Source: Thysanoteuthis rhombus
Taxonomy: Eukaryota > Mollusca > Cephalopoda > Oegopsida > Thysanoteuthidae
Length of the DNA: 64,000 nucleotides
Direction: 5' to 3'
Assembly: GCA_963457665.1 (NCBI GenBank)
Contig: OY735207.1
Location: 43,699,614-43,763,613, forward strand
The notes under the pieces are model-generated. The model was not told the origin of the DNA. It saw only the letters and a program-made list of their open reading frames with translations, and did no database searches. Below, in pieces: positions 12,546 to 25,961 of the stretch. Made by a program: the position numbers and the translations under genes. Positions within the stretch are counted from its first letter, which is position 1, and each line of letters opens with the position of its first letter.

Positions 12546-12669
12546 ATGGCGTCAGTGCCAATGGCAACTTCAAACAATGTCAAAAGGAATATCAACAGCC
12601 AAAAACACACTAACAATGGCCAAAGGAAACAATCCTGCGAAGCTAACGGGATTTTTTGGAGAAATGAAG
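12546..12669 (+). CDS. KIAA1328: Hinderin exon 1 (residues 1-41)
   Basis: Starts at ATGGCGTC and ends GAA-G before GTAAGTAAC, phase 1. It encodes a basic, Asn-rich start and then ANGIFWRNE, which lines up with AAFWSRD of the mammalian protein. A possible acceptor (TTTCAG) lies just before AATAATGG, so an upstream non-coding exon may exist. A two-codon ORF (ATG AAA TAA) precedes the start by about 40 bases. Confidence 0.8.
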
Positions 12670-14944
12670 GTAAGTAACTGTAACACTTGGAATTCTTTTT
12701 GTTTTTTTTCCTCTTTTCTTCTCAAAACGAAAACGATTTCACTACCTCATTCGCTTCAACTCTATTACTCACGTACATAACATTGAATTCTGTTTTGTTT
12801 TTGTTTTTCTCTAAGAAAGAAACGTGCCTAGCCCTGTAGATTTATTTATCATTCTATATTTAATTATTCAAAATCATTAATTCAAAATTTAAAAAAAAAC
12901 AAAGAGAAAAAAAACATTGCTTACCTACACCGGTAACGACGGTACCCTCAAGTTAACAATTCAATTTCTATCTTTTTAAAACATTTAAGAGATTTCTTCG
13001 AAAACAATTTAGAATTTTAACGTAAAGTTGAACATTATGGAAAGAGAAAGTCTTAAGATTTATGTTGTCTTCTTTCGTCTTGACTATTTCTTTTTAGAAC
13101 CTTTTACTTTGAAAACTTTTTTTACGTTACCATGAACAACAGTTTACATTGCAACTTGTTGCACGACGATCTTTCTCGGTTGCTAAGTCAATTTCCAGAG
13201 TACAGCTGATTATTATTATTATTAATTCCAGTTGGGTTAATTTTTGTTCATTAAAAGTTCACATACAAACCCACCCTATTCTATCTTATTTCATCATATT
13301 CACTAATCAATCTAATTTGGAAATTTATTCATTTAAGATGGTGAACACGAATAATGCGACAACCACTTTTCTTTTTTTTAATACTAAAGTAAGGCAAATC
13401 GATCATTATTTCTTCTACATTCCACTATAATGCAAACCCCCTCATTTCGACCCTAATTTTTATTAAATTTCTTGTGTTATACACGAGTAACGTGCTTGCT
13501 CGTGTTTATCACCCAGTAATGCAGTGAAGAAAAGTGAAAAGAAATATTTTATTATCTATTTTTTTTCGTCCCGAGTGAAAATTAACTTACCAATTAAGTA
13601 CCAAACGTAGCTTTAATTTTGATTTTCAATACAGTTAATGAATTTCCTCTTTTTTTTCATTTTTTTTAATGTTTCATTTTGCAGCTACGTACTACCTATT
13701 CTAAACTTATTGTTATTTATTTATTGTGACGTATTTATTTTTTTAAACAGAAACGAGTTGAAAAAATTGATCGAGAAGAGCATTGCCTTCTTGTCTCGTA
13801 ACTAACACACACAATCCATCCTTTAAACACCCGGAGTTGTAATAAAAGATAAGATTTTGTTGCATATCCCCCTTTTTTTATAAACATTTGCAGTTATTAT
13901 TGTTTACTTTGCTTTATTTTCTCTGCATATACAGCTGTTTACTTTGACTTAAAACTGGTGTCAAGTTTTTCACTCTAAGGAAACATTTTGTTTTAGTCTA
14001 AATACATTTATTTTTAATTTTATTTCCTAATTTGTTACTTGACGGAATGATGAGTAGCCACTGGTAAATACTTTTCATTTGATTTTCCAAGATATGATGT
14101 TCGGGAAATAATGGCCGATTCCAAATTCCAAGTGTTGGTTTATCAGTCAAATAATGTGTAGTAGAAACGTTTTATCCATTCAAAAAAGAAACTGCATACC
14201 TCTATATACTTTTCAGCAGTTGAGAACAAAGCGTATTTATGCCTATATGAAGATTCTGGGGTTCTGGACTCCAGAATTTCCTTGAATAAGTTCTTTGTAT
14301 CTACTGTGCACCTGAATCTCTTTTCTCTCAGAAAGGTCTGGGAGCTTGAAAAAATAGAAATCAGTGCGGTAAAGGGTATTGCCTGACTTGCCCAAGTCAA
14401 ATAGATTCTGCAGTGTCATCAGTTCAGAGTGACTGAGCATTGTGGAACAAGATTGGACCCCCTGTCAATTGATTATTAGTTACATTCTGCTTAACTTGAT
14501 GAGCATTTCATTCAATTGCTGGCAATGAGCGTCTGCATTGATGCTCATACCAGAGTCGAAGTTGTAATAGATTACATCAATAACAGGCCACCATAATCTT
14601 CTGTTGATGCTTCCTAAGGGTTCTGGGGTTTTTTTGTTTCCTTTTTACTTTTTTTTCTAGGAAATGCTTACATGCCACGTCACTGTTGAGCCATTGCACA
14701 TATCGCTTACAATTGTCATATAGGATTCACTTATCACCACAAATCCTGATTCAATCGAGAAATAAATTGTTTAATAGGTAGAGGCAGCATAGAACACACT
14801 TCAAATCAATGAAGTCCTTGGTTTTCGTTGAGTCCATGTGAACCTCACTGATCGAGCTTCTCCATTTTACAAATTTGCCTTAAATGGTCTGATATTGTTG
14901 TAATGCCAACACTTGGTATCTTTGACATTTCCCTGGAAAGTTAT

Positions 14945-14981
<37 letters not shown>

Positions 14982-17900
14982 TTCAGTCAACATCTTCAGA
15001 TGTTCATTTTCAATTATGGATTGATGTCCTCCTCTGCTGTCTTGATCTTCCAGAATCAAATCTCCTTAATGAAACTTCTACAACCAACACCGCACTGTAA
15101 AATCAATTGTAGTTCCTGCACCTTATGCTAGGTTGAAGGTGTTGTGACCAAATTTATGTTTGTGCAAAAGAATTTTAAGCAACTCTTCTTTTTTCATCTT
15201 CAGTTTTAAGGGTCTGCACTGTCTACTCTGAAAATAAATGGTGAATATTAGTGAAAAGAATCCATTCTGATCATCAAAACAAGCTATATATATTGACACA
15301 ATATACCAATGTTGTAGGATATGACTGAAAATTAGTATCTAGAATTAGCCATTATTTTCAGAACAACCTAATAGTTACATGATTCTGTGTGTTGAATGGA
15401 AATTTCTAAGGCCAGGGTAGTGTAAAATATGATTTTCATTTTAATCTATACCAAATACTATGCACCTGATGAAAAGTTGAGTGTTTTCTTCTTGTATTAC
15501 CCGTGCTCTATTAATTGGAAAATAGTATTAGGTTAGTAACTTTTATTTATTTTTTTATTTTTTTTTCTTGGTATTAGAGAGGGGTGAGGATCTTAAGTGT
15601 TGTCAAGTGACTTAAAGCTCTTAAAACTTGAATTGCTTCATCAAAATCTTGATAATTTGACTGCATTTGTTTGCAATTTTATTGAAAACCTGACTCTTAA
15701 CTATTATGGTTGATACGCTGGTTAAAAGCTTATGATTAGAGAAAAGTTTATTAGCAGGATTTTTACACCCACACTACCCTGTCAGCAATCATTACAACGT
15801 TAGTCGAATGATCAGAGGAATCTGCAATAGATTTTCAGACACAAAAAAAAACCTGCATCTTATTTGTCCTTGTGTATATATTTTCATGTTCACACCATTA
15901 GGGATTGAGGGACAGTAAGTTTCTTTAAATCTCTAGCACCTTCTTTAGCACTCTCACCAACCTTTCCTGAATTTCCATCTCCTCCAGTCTTACCTCTACC
16001 ATCTTTGAGATGGTTCCCAGTGCATCAGGTCTCATGTTCTACAATTGCTTCTGTCCATAGGCAAGGCGCTGGTATTTTTTATTTTATTTTTTTTCTATGA
16101 TCTCCATTTTGTGGTCAATGGGAACAGTTATATCTGCAATCTAGCAGAACCTTTCTATCTTCACAACAACCATCTTCTCATTTGATGTGATGGTATCTAT
16201 CTCTGGATATTTTATGTTTTTATTTTCTAGAACAGGCTCTCATTTGTATTCATACCACTTGTTTCTTATTATCTAATGTATAGAGAGGCTGGAACTCCAG
16301 GCAAACTTTTTTTCACCACTATCCTGAAAAACAATTGCCCAGGAGGAAATGTAAACTGTCCCAAAATCAAAACGTTGTTTCTTTACTTTATCATATATAG
16401 CTGTTTGAGCATAATAAAAAGTACTATTGAAACATTGATGAGATAATTTATTTTGCTCCTCTCTGATAAATTAGCTTTTCAGTTTTGTTTGAAACTATCT
16501 GTACACTGTAGAGCTACAACAATAAATTGATTAGTTACCTTTTTAGATCAATCACCAATATATACAATGTACTATCATAAAGGACTATTGTAGGGTTGTG
16601 GATGAGAATTGAAAATATCTGAGGACATTATCTTGGGCTTTGAAGAACAGTGATCAACAATTTTCATTATCTTATGAAACATTAAAAATATTTAATAAAC
16701 AAATAATAGCAAAAATAATCAACAGAATAATAGATAATGAATTTGATTATTAGTTACAGCCCTAGTAAATTGTAAAGAACAAATAATCCAAATTCTGTCC
16801 CATTCTCGGTCTTCAAAATTGTGTTGCCAGGTAGTTGGAGACTTTTCTGGCCAAATACTGTTTAAAACATTACTCCAGAAAAAAGTTGGCTCACCTCAAT
16901 CAATCTTATATTTCAAAGTCCTAAAGCAAAGACTCATTTGTGCAATCCTTGATCCCTCCTCATCCCACCACTACCTGGCATTTACAAAAAATACTAAAAA
17001 TACTAATAATTAAATAGGTACTCATGCAGTTTTACACATGGGGTTTTCCTTCATTTCAGTTTGTCTCATTTTTTTCTAATTAAAACCAAGGGGGAAAAAT
17101 AAGTATGGACAAATGCTTATCAAAAAAGCCAAATTAGTCGAAATGACAACCCTGCTTTCAACTGATATCTCTGTGTCTTGCAAGCCTCTTTCCACCACTG
17201 CTTTCCCTGGGGTCATTTCTAAGACAGACGAATATGTATAGAGGGGAATGAAAAGGTGTTTAAATGTACACTGATTATGAGATGGGTTGTTTTATATTGA
17301 AACTCTATTTGAAATGATCTCCTGTTCTTACATGCCGAATGTATCATTTGGCCTATACAACGTAATTGGAATAAACAGTTAAAGAAAATGGGGGGCTACA
17401 GGTTCGATTCCTGGAGCAGCCCCGTTTTCTTTAATTGTTTATTCTATTTATGTTCTCTTGGCCAAATGATACATGGACCATGTAATAACGGGAGATCATT
17501 TCAAATAGTTCCAATGTAATGTAACACAACTTATAATCATTGCGTCTGATCATACATCCATTATCTTAATAACATGCATATACAATGTATGTGTAAATGC
17601 ATACCTTTTTCTCACTTTATATCCTCCCTCGGTTCAGTTTTTTTTAACTTGTTAAAGTGACAGTTCTTCAGAAAATTCCCTCTCATTCTAGGGAAGATAT
17701 CTGTTCATCTCAACCACATTCTTCACCATTCTCAGGATGCAGTTATTTTGTGCACTGGATAGGATGGTACAGAGTGGTATAACAATTACCAGCACAAAAA
17801 ATGGAATTTTGGACAAAGTTCAAATTTTGACTGAGACCATTTATGTTTACTTTACACTGATGCCCTTGGGAAAGGTATGAATGCACTTCTTCCACCAATT

Positions 17901-18725
17901 ATGAGTAAAAAGCATGGAGCCCTTTATCCCTGTAAGGTAGTCCATCCAAGGTAAGGTCACTACAACAGAAAAAAAACCCTATAGCCTGATAGTCGCCATA
18001 GCTGGTTCCAAGCCAAAGAAACGGGGGAATTAGATTTGATATGAGCCTTGCAACTCCAACCTAAAAGCCTGCTTGCTACTGAAACTACAGTTGATGTGGC
18101 CCTATGCTCCACAAGCAGTCTACTGGAATAAACAACAAACAAAAGTGTATAGAAAAAGAAAATTAAGTATTTGCCAGAAATTTCTTGGCTAGAGTGCATA
18201 TTATTATTTATAGCTGATCTTTTTAGATGCTATAATGTAGATATGCATTAGGTTCACCATAGCCTCTTATTTTTTTTCTTTTCTTTCTTTCTTTTTCTTT
18301 TTTTTTCCCCCAGATGATTTGGTGTACATATATTTTTACTATCACAGTGCCTTGTTTCAATATTTATCTATTTTTTTTTTTTTTTTCTTGCTGACAAAAA
18401 TATGTTAAAAAGGCCTATTTATTACATAAATTGTAGATTCCAAAGGCTCACGACCGGGGGCTGATGCTTATATCCCTGGTAAGTTTGTTTTTTGTTTTTC
18501 TTTCTCTTCCCTACCCCAACTTAAAAATAGTTGTTTTCATGTTAGTGTTTCTTAGCTTGAAATTTACTGGAGAGGGATACATCCCTAGTTATATTCAACT
18601 AGCTGGGGTTTATTTACAAGATTATATTAATCTGTGAATTATAACCATATGGAATATGAGATTATAATTCATCAAATTATCTATTTACAAGGGAAAAATT
18701 ACTGGGAAATATTACAGAGCATATT

Positions 18726-18761
<36 letters not shown>

Positions 18762-21700
18762 CAAAAAATTACTATATTTACTTGTATATGTTGTGCAAAA
18801 TTTAATATAAAAAATTGGGGTCATTGTCATTGGCAGCAGCAGAATTCATCATTGGACATATAACTTCCCAGAGATTCACCAGACTTCTATCATGGATATC
18901 ACGGAGCCAGTACTTTCTAAATTTATCTAGCTCATCACACCATCTTACTTTTTGCATGTGATCTCTGGGGATCTACTTTGTGAGTCGTGATGTCCAGCGG
19001 TTGTCTGCCATTCTTGCAACATGTCCAGCCCATTGCCATTTGAGTTTTCTAATGGTTCCTATGATATCTCTGATTCCTGTCTTTTCTCTAATATACTGTG
19101 CTGTCTTATGATCTCTTTGTATGATGTTGAGCATGATTTTCTCATGTGCACGTTGCATGGTTCTCAGATTAAGGGTCAATCTTCAGGTTAGGTTCCATAG
19201 GTGACTATCTGGAGGATGCATTGGTTTGTTACCCTTCTTTTTAAGACTTATGGGACTGTGTTGTTCTTGAAAGTCGAGCTTGCTTTGAAAAAAAAGATTT
19301 TTAGTGACAACATACATATGTTGCTTATTTTTATCAACAAAAAAAGGTCAAATCATATCCAAGGTCAGTGCACTCGAGTTAATGTGGTTAGTATGAAACT
19401 GATAAATGGTAGCTTATTTATTGGCAGATGGTTAAAATCAGTCCTAATCATGCGATCCATTTTTGAGAGCCTACTTGTTAAACATTGTCCAAAATTTTTT
19501 GCCTAATTTTTTTCTCTCTCTCCTTTCATTGCCAGGTGTTGATCCTTCCAACAGTAAAAAGTCAAAAAACCTAAAATGGCAGCCTTACAAAGTGCAGCCC
19601 AAGTCAGCAGCAACTTCCTCAGGACATGTCATAAAAGATATATCACCTACACCAAATGAATCTGTAAGCGTCCCCTCTCTTTTACTAGCTTAGTATCCAT
19701 AAAAATAATGACAGGATTATTTACATGTGGATCAGCTCTTCTACTTGGGATCCAAGTGCAGTGTCTGTGCACTCATGTTACAAACAATATCCGCATATAT
19801 AAAAAAGAGTATGTATCTGTTATCCTAGGCTGATGTGCAGTAGGGTGACGCTTTGATTCTAGGCAGAGTGCACAGAATCGTAGACAGAAGTGCCGATCCA
19901 TGTTTGAATGGTCCTGTCATTTTGATGGGCTCTAGGCCATTGTATTTATATGTATGTGTGGCTTTCAAAAGCATGAATCGGACCTTTCGTTAGGACAAGA
20001 TTTCCTGTCAAATCATTAATAGATCTAGTCCTACAAAACTTAACTTGTGGCAGTAGAGCCAATGTGACCATACAGGAAGCTTTATACACCCAATATATCA
20101 GTATGAACAAATAGCTGCTTCTGCTGAAAGAGTTTTAAATTCTTATGTTGATTTGACTTGGTAACCTTTTTCTTTTCAATTAGTGCAGTTAATTTGTTCC
20201 CAAATTTTCTCTACTGTTCAAAAATGCACTGTTTGAGGTCTTATAATATAATGCTTTGCTTTTGTTGTGTTTTTTTTTTTCTCTGCTTATACTTAATTAT
20301 ATCAATTTCTACAGCAATACCTGTACTATACTACATCAAAACTGCAATATTAAAGGTATGGGTGCACATCCTGTACACATAATAGAAGTTTATTCTTACT
20401 ATTCAGAATACAACAAATCAAAGTAAGAAGAATGAGATATTTGATTTTCATAAAGTTGTATGATTTGGTATTAGTGTTTTGGAAAGGAAGTGTTTAGAAA
20501 TTCATTTCTGTTAAACGAATTACAATTTTTCTGTCTTGATTTAATCCACATATATAAAACACAATATTGTTGTTATACTTACTGATCCCTCATCATTAAA
20601 AACATTTTTGGATAATCTATGTAAGTAAGCCCTGTTTCAAAACATAAGAATTTAGTTTAAAATAATATCAATATACAATGCTCATAAAACCTTATATAAA
20701 ATGACAAACTACATGTATGATATAAACAATTGGAGAAGGGGGTGGTCCCATGTTATTATATATTTTTTTTAAATCCCCAAAACGGTTACATGGTAAATAA
20801 GTGATGATCTTTATAAGAGACAATTTATACATTGTACCATAATAGCAAAGTAAACAGGAGAAAAAATACTGAAGAAAATTATATAATTTGCATTGTCAGA
20901 TATTGGGGAATGAATGACTCGAGTGACACAAAATAAATCTTGAAAAAGTTTTTTTAATGCTTAGTGTTTAAAGCTGTAAAGCTTTCTAGACTAAATAAGT
21001 GTGTGTGTGAGCATACTGATACTATTCTCTGATCTTATACTGAAAAACCAATCATGCATAAATCATCCAATCATATTTTATATTTTTTCTTTTTTTATGG
21101 GTACTATGCTAGTTAGGTAAAATAGAAGTTGGCTCAGTGTTATCTCCTGTCAACTATTTATGACACAATGCAAATACATTTGTTTTGTTTTTTTGTTTGT
21201 TTGTTGTTTTTTTTAGGGTGGGGGGTTCCCCAAATTGTTTTATTTTTATTTCTATATTATTGTTTGTAGGCTGTTTGTGAAAACAACACAGGAAGCCAAA
21301 GCACATCCCAAAAGTCAGACAGTCAAAATATCACGAATGATTCAAAAAAAGTTTTCCTCAAGGATTTGTGCCATGAGGACAAGTTAAGAGTTGCAAATCT
21401 CATCCAAGAATTGGCAAAGTAAGTTGATTTAATAAGAGTCCATAGCAATGGTTCCCAACCTTTTCAAGCTCGTTCCCCACTGCAAGATTTCTAATTTTCC
21501 TCCGCTTCCATCCAAATAAGTTGCTACAAAGAATGATTTCAAATAATTATTCCATTTAATTCATGATTAAACGGCTTTAAAATTTAGAATTAATTTGATT
21601 TTATAATTGTACAGTTGCTGCTGTAAATTTATTACTCTAAGAAAGTAAGCGAAATAATTGGTAACACATTTGGTAGACTACTTATTTTTACCTAATATCC

Positions 21701-24700
21701 TCATTCCTCCTTTTGGAATACCTATATTTTCCCTTGGATGGGGTTGGAAAGGATCTCCCTCCCCCATTGTGAACCATTGGTATATAGGTTTATATGCATA
21801 ATGTTAACAGTATGGAAAATGGAATCAGTAAACAGTTCAAATTCTAGCTGAGACAGTTGATGTTCACTTTGTTCTAATGCCCTTGAGAAAGGCATGAATT
21901 CCCTCTTCCTGCTAGCTTTGAGGTCATGAGTTGAATTTGAATAGACTTGAATTATTTGAACTTGGAGATTAAGTATTTTCACTATTAATTTTTGTAAGTA
22001 GCATCAGGTGAGGATGAAAAAAATACAATTATAATATGAAGGAAAAGCCTTGCTGAAAAATTAATTAAAATACTTCATCTCAAAGTACAAGTAATTTAAT
22101 ATTGTTAATGAACTATTCATTAACTACAGTTGCTTTTATCATTTGTTTCCAAACTGTACTGATTATCAATTGAAACATTGGAATTGGTGGTCAGTTTGCT
22201 TTTCCTAACAAATATTTACTGTAAAAGTTTGGCTATGTTATAGGCATGTGGCAATTTTAATGGACATCTTACATCATCTGAAGTTCCCAGATCCTCAAAT
22301 AAGAAAGATAAGAGGCTTTACTTTTTTTGTAAAGTCATTGGAGAGCATGACACACAAACATTTGTCGATTAATCTATTGGTCAGCTTAACTCTACTAGCA
22401 ATTATTTATTTACAGCTTATGTATTTATGAAACTATTATGTTCAGTAATGCTGCTCATCACTTTCCAGGAACAAAAGATGCACGAATTGGCTATGGGTTT
22501 TTTTATAGGATAAATGATTTTTTTTTTCTGGAGGCACTGTATAAAAAGAGTTTGCAGGAAATAAAATAATTCCTAGGCAGGCAAGTTTGTTCAGTGTTTC
22601 TTTTGAGCAATATATATGTATTTAAATTTTCCTCTTCACTGTCTGAGCAGATACAGTGATTCAAAATCTTTGATATTTGAACATACTTGAAACTTTTGGC
22701 ATTAATATGAGTGTCAGTGTATCATCTTTTTAAAATCTCACCCACTTATGTACAGGGCTGGAGAAGAACGTGAAAAAGCAATGAAGAAGTTAAACTATGA
22801 AAGAGAAGATTATGAGAAAAAAGTGAAGGAGTTAACGGGTCAAGTTCAGTTGCTTTCTGAGGAACACAAAGGTAAGAGACAATAGTTTGTTTTTCTTTAA
22901 TAGAAGCAGCATAGCTATGATCGCCAAACAACAAATGGTGACCTGGTATTCTTCCCTTTTCTCCTGCATGTCTGTCTGTTTTGATGCTCCTGGTCGCATT
23001 TTATGGCATTCAAGCCTTGAAAATTTACATGTGTATTGCAGTAGCCACCTTATAAAAGTGTGAGTGTTTGTTTTGTTTTTGTTTTTGTTTTGTTTTTGTT
23101 TTTTCTCCACTTGTTTTCAGGGGGGATAATTTATAATAATACTTCATTGTGAAATGGACACATTTCACCAGTGCTGCTGTGATGTGGCATGACATTTAGA
23201 TGTTTATAGAAAAGCCTGGTTAATGGTTAGAATGATAGTGTGAATGAGTATGGTTAAATTTTAATTTTTTGAACATAAAAATTACGTCCTTTCTTTATCC
23301 TACTAGTTACATGACATTCGTTCCCTTGAAACTGAAAACTCCTGTTTGTTGGTGCCTTAGATCTCGCCGAGCTGATGTATTGCTCTATGTAACCTTGTAT
23401 CACTGTCTGAAGAGTCGGATTGTGTAGATGGGTTAGTAAAGTCTTGGTTGACAGAGAAACTTACAGGGTAGGAGTATTGTGACAAAAATAAAGCTCCTAA
23501 CCTGTGGTAATTCATTTTTAGACCGAGGTTGCAACTTGGAAGAATGTGATTTTACTTTTCTGATATAAAGCCATAATTTCCTTAATTTACAAGAGCTTTC
23601 CTTAGAGGTGAAAAGTTTGGCCTTTTTTTTCTTTTTTTTTTTTTTTTTTGCTGAAATCAACAGTGAGAAAAATAAGGTAGTAGGAGAAAAACCGTAAGCT
23701 GATACTTGGCTCCCATCTCCGTCCCCCAACAATCAAAATAATGAATAGTTACTGCTGGTTGAGTACTTGTCATATATGCTGATGAGCCAAAAGATTATGA
23801 CCACCTGTCTAATAAGGTGTTGTTCCACCATGTGCCCTCAAAATTACTCTTATCTAATCAGGCACTCTATGAGACTTCTAAAGGTTTCCCTTGGATCTAG
23901 TGCCAGGATGTTAACAGTAATTTCTTCAACTGCTGCTATCTATTTGGAGGTTTTGCTGAGTAAACTAGTTGGTCCAATACATCCCATCAGTGTTCAATAA
24001 AATTGAGATCTGGGGAATTTGGTCGCAAGAGCAACCCAATAAAATCTTCATCTACAACTCATTATTGCAAGGTATATGCTCCTGCTGAAAGATGATGTTC
24101 GTGTTAGTGATATGTGACAGGTACCTTCCACATTAATGATGGGACCCAGTGTTTCCCAGTAGATGTTGCCCAAACCATCACACTGCTTCTACTGGCTTGT
24201 TTTACCTCAGTATATCCTAATGTCATCCCTTCCCCAGGATAACATATATGTACCCTGCTGTCCACTTTGTTCAGAAAGCAAGACTCATTAAGCCTAGCAA
24301 CCTTAAGCCTTAAGATCCTATCCCTACATTCTTGTGACCATTGAAAACACTTTTTTTGGTGATGTTCATTGGTACTCTGACTAGCCTGTGGCTATGCAAC
24401 AAAGACCAGTGTACTGCCATGCATTCCTTCTTTCACCTTGAGTGATGATGTCTGCAATTTGTGCCATGGTACTCCTCTGTTGGGAGGAAAGCCTCCATTC
24501 ACTTCTCGCATCGATAAATCTTTGCTGCCTAGGTTGCTGGTTCTCCCCTGCTTGGACATCTACTGATACGTATTCACCAAATAGTGTAAGCAAAACTGAA
24601 ACTTTTAATCCCTAGAAATTATTTTTACTGGATGTTCGTTTCTGAAATGTTCTGGTTCTGTGTTGTTAATTCAAAACAATTTTAAACTAAAATATTATGC

Positions 24701-25929
24701 GTGTATGCATGAACCTGTTTTTACATCTTCTCCAGAAACTCTTTGCAAGATGACTGACTGCCAACACCTCTTGAATCTTTACCAACATATTCTTATTGAG
24801 CAGCAACAAAAGAAGAGACGGCATAGCATGCCTGTGACAACCAATGCCTCCAGACATGACAAGGTAAGAGAAAAATTTAAATTATTGCCAGCAGAATAAG
24901 AGCAGTTTGAATTTTTTGGATGAAGCCTTTACGCTTATAATAATTCCAGACTAGTTTCCATCTTAATTTTGTCGCTTTTTCATTACAGTGCTCTGGTTGT
25001 CTTTATATTCTAAGACTGTCAAGTAAGTTGTATAAATTGAAAAATAAAGAAGTACCTTCTGATGAGATTTGAACTTCTGTATCTTTGGTAGCCTGTCTGA
25101 AATGGGTTGGGCTAAATCAGTAAGACATTGTCTGTATCAGACAAGCGACTACAAATGTCATTAGAGGCAACTTCTTTTCTGTTTCAATCTAAACTGCTTA
25201 CTCACTAGTCATAGAACGTGAAAAGAGTCTGTGCATTATGATGAAAATAAGATGAATACAAATTGGTCTGAAATTAATAATTGAGTAAGAGCCAAATAAA
25301 ACTCAGCTCATTTGAAACCACCTGACCCATTGCACTTAAGATCTACTCAATTGCAAATTTTTAGCCCTGATTTGATTTGATTCATTCTTTGAAATTTAAT
25401 CTAAAAAGTAAGAAACTTTGGCAAGAAATATCTACCCAGTGTACAGACACACAAGAGACTTTGAAAAATAGATGTTTGTTGAGATATCAAATACCTCAAG
25501 ATGTTCAATCCAACTCCTTTGCAGAGTCTTGGATTACTCTTTTGAAATTGTTGTTTTGTAGTAAAGTTACAATTCAAACTCCAAGATATATTTGGCTGGT
25601 GAGACATAGGTTATAATTTCTTTAAAAAAAAAGAACGATAAAATTCTCATTGAAAAATGGAAAAAAAAGTTTTGTCCATGGCTGTTTTACAGGAGTTGAT
25701 GTACCATTAAACTTCTTTATTTGGTTGCATATAAGACCCCTACCCATCCTTTATTTAGCAGAGGATATTATGAGGAAAAAAATGCATTTTTCTACATTCC
25801 TCTCATTTATCACTCAGCTTTTTTAACTCGTCCAGTTTTAGCCAGTGTGGGGCTTGACAACATTGCTTAGGTTTATCTGGGGTTGGGATAGGGATTTAAT
25901 ATGCTGTCAAATACAGTATTCATAAATCA

Positions 25930-25961
<32 letters not shown>

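Noticed and set aside
17395-17425. tRNA gene at the B box GGTTCGATTCC
   Set aside because: Only the T-arm and acceptor-like stem are present. There is no D arm or anticodon arm, and it is the loop of a long inverted repeat.
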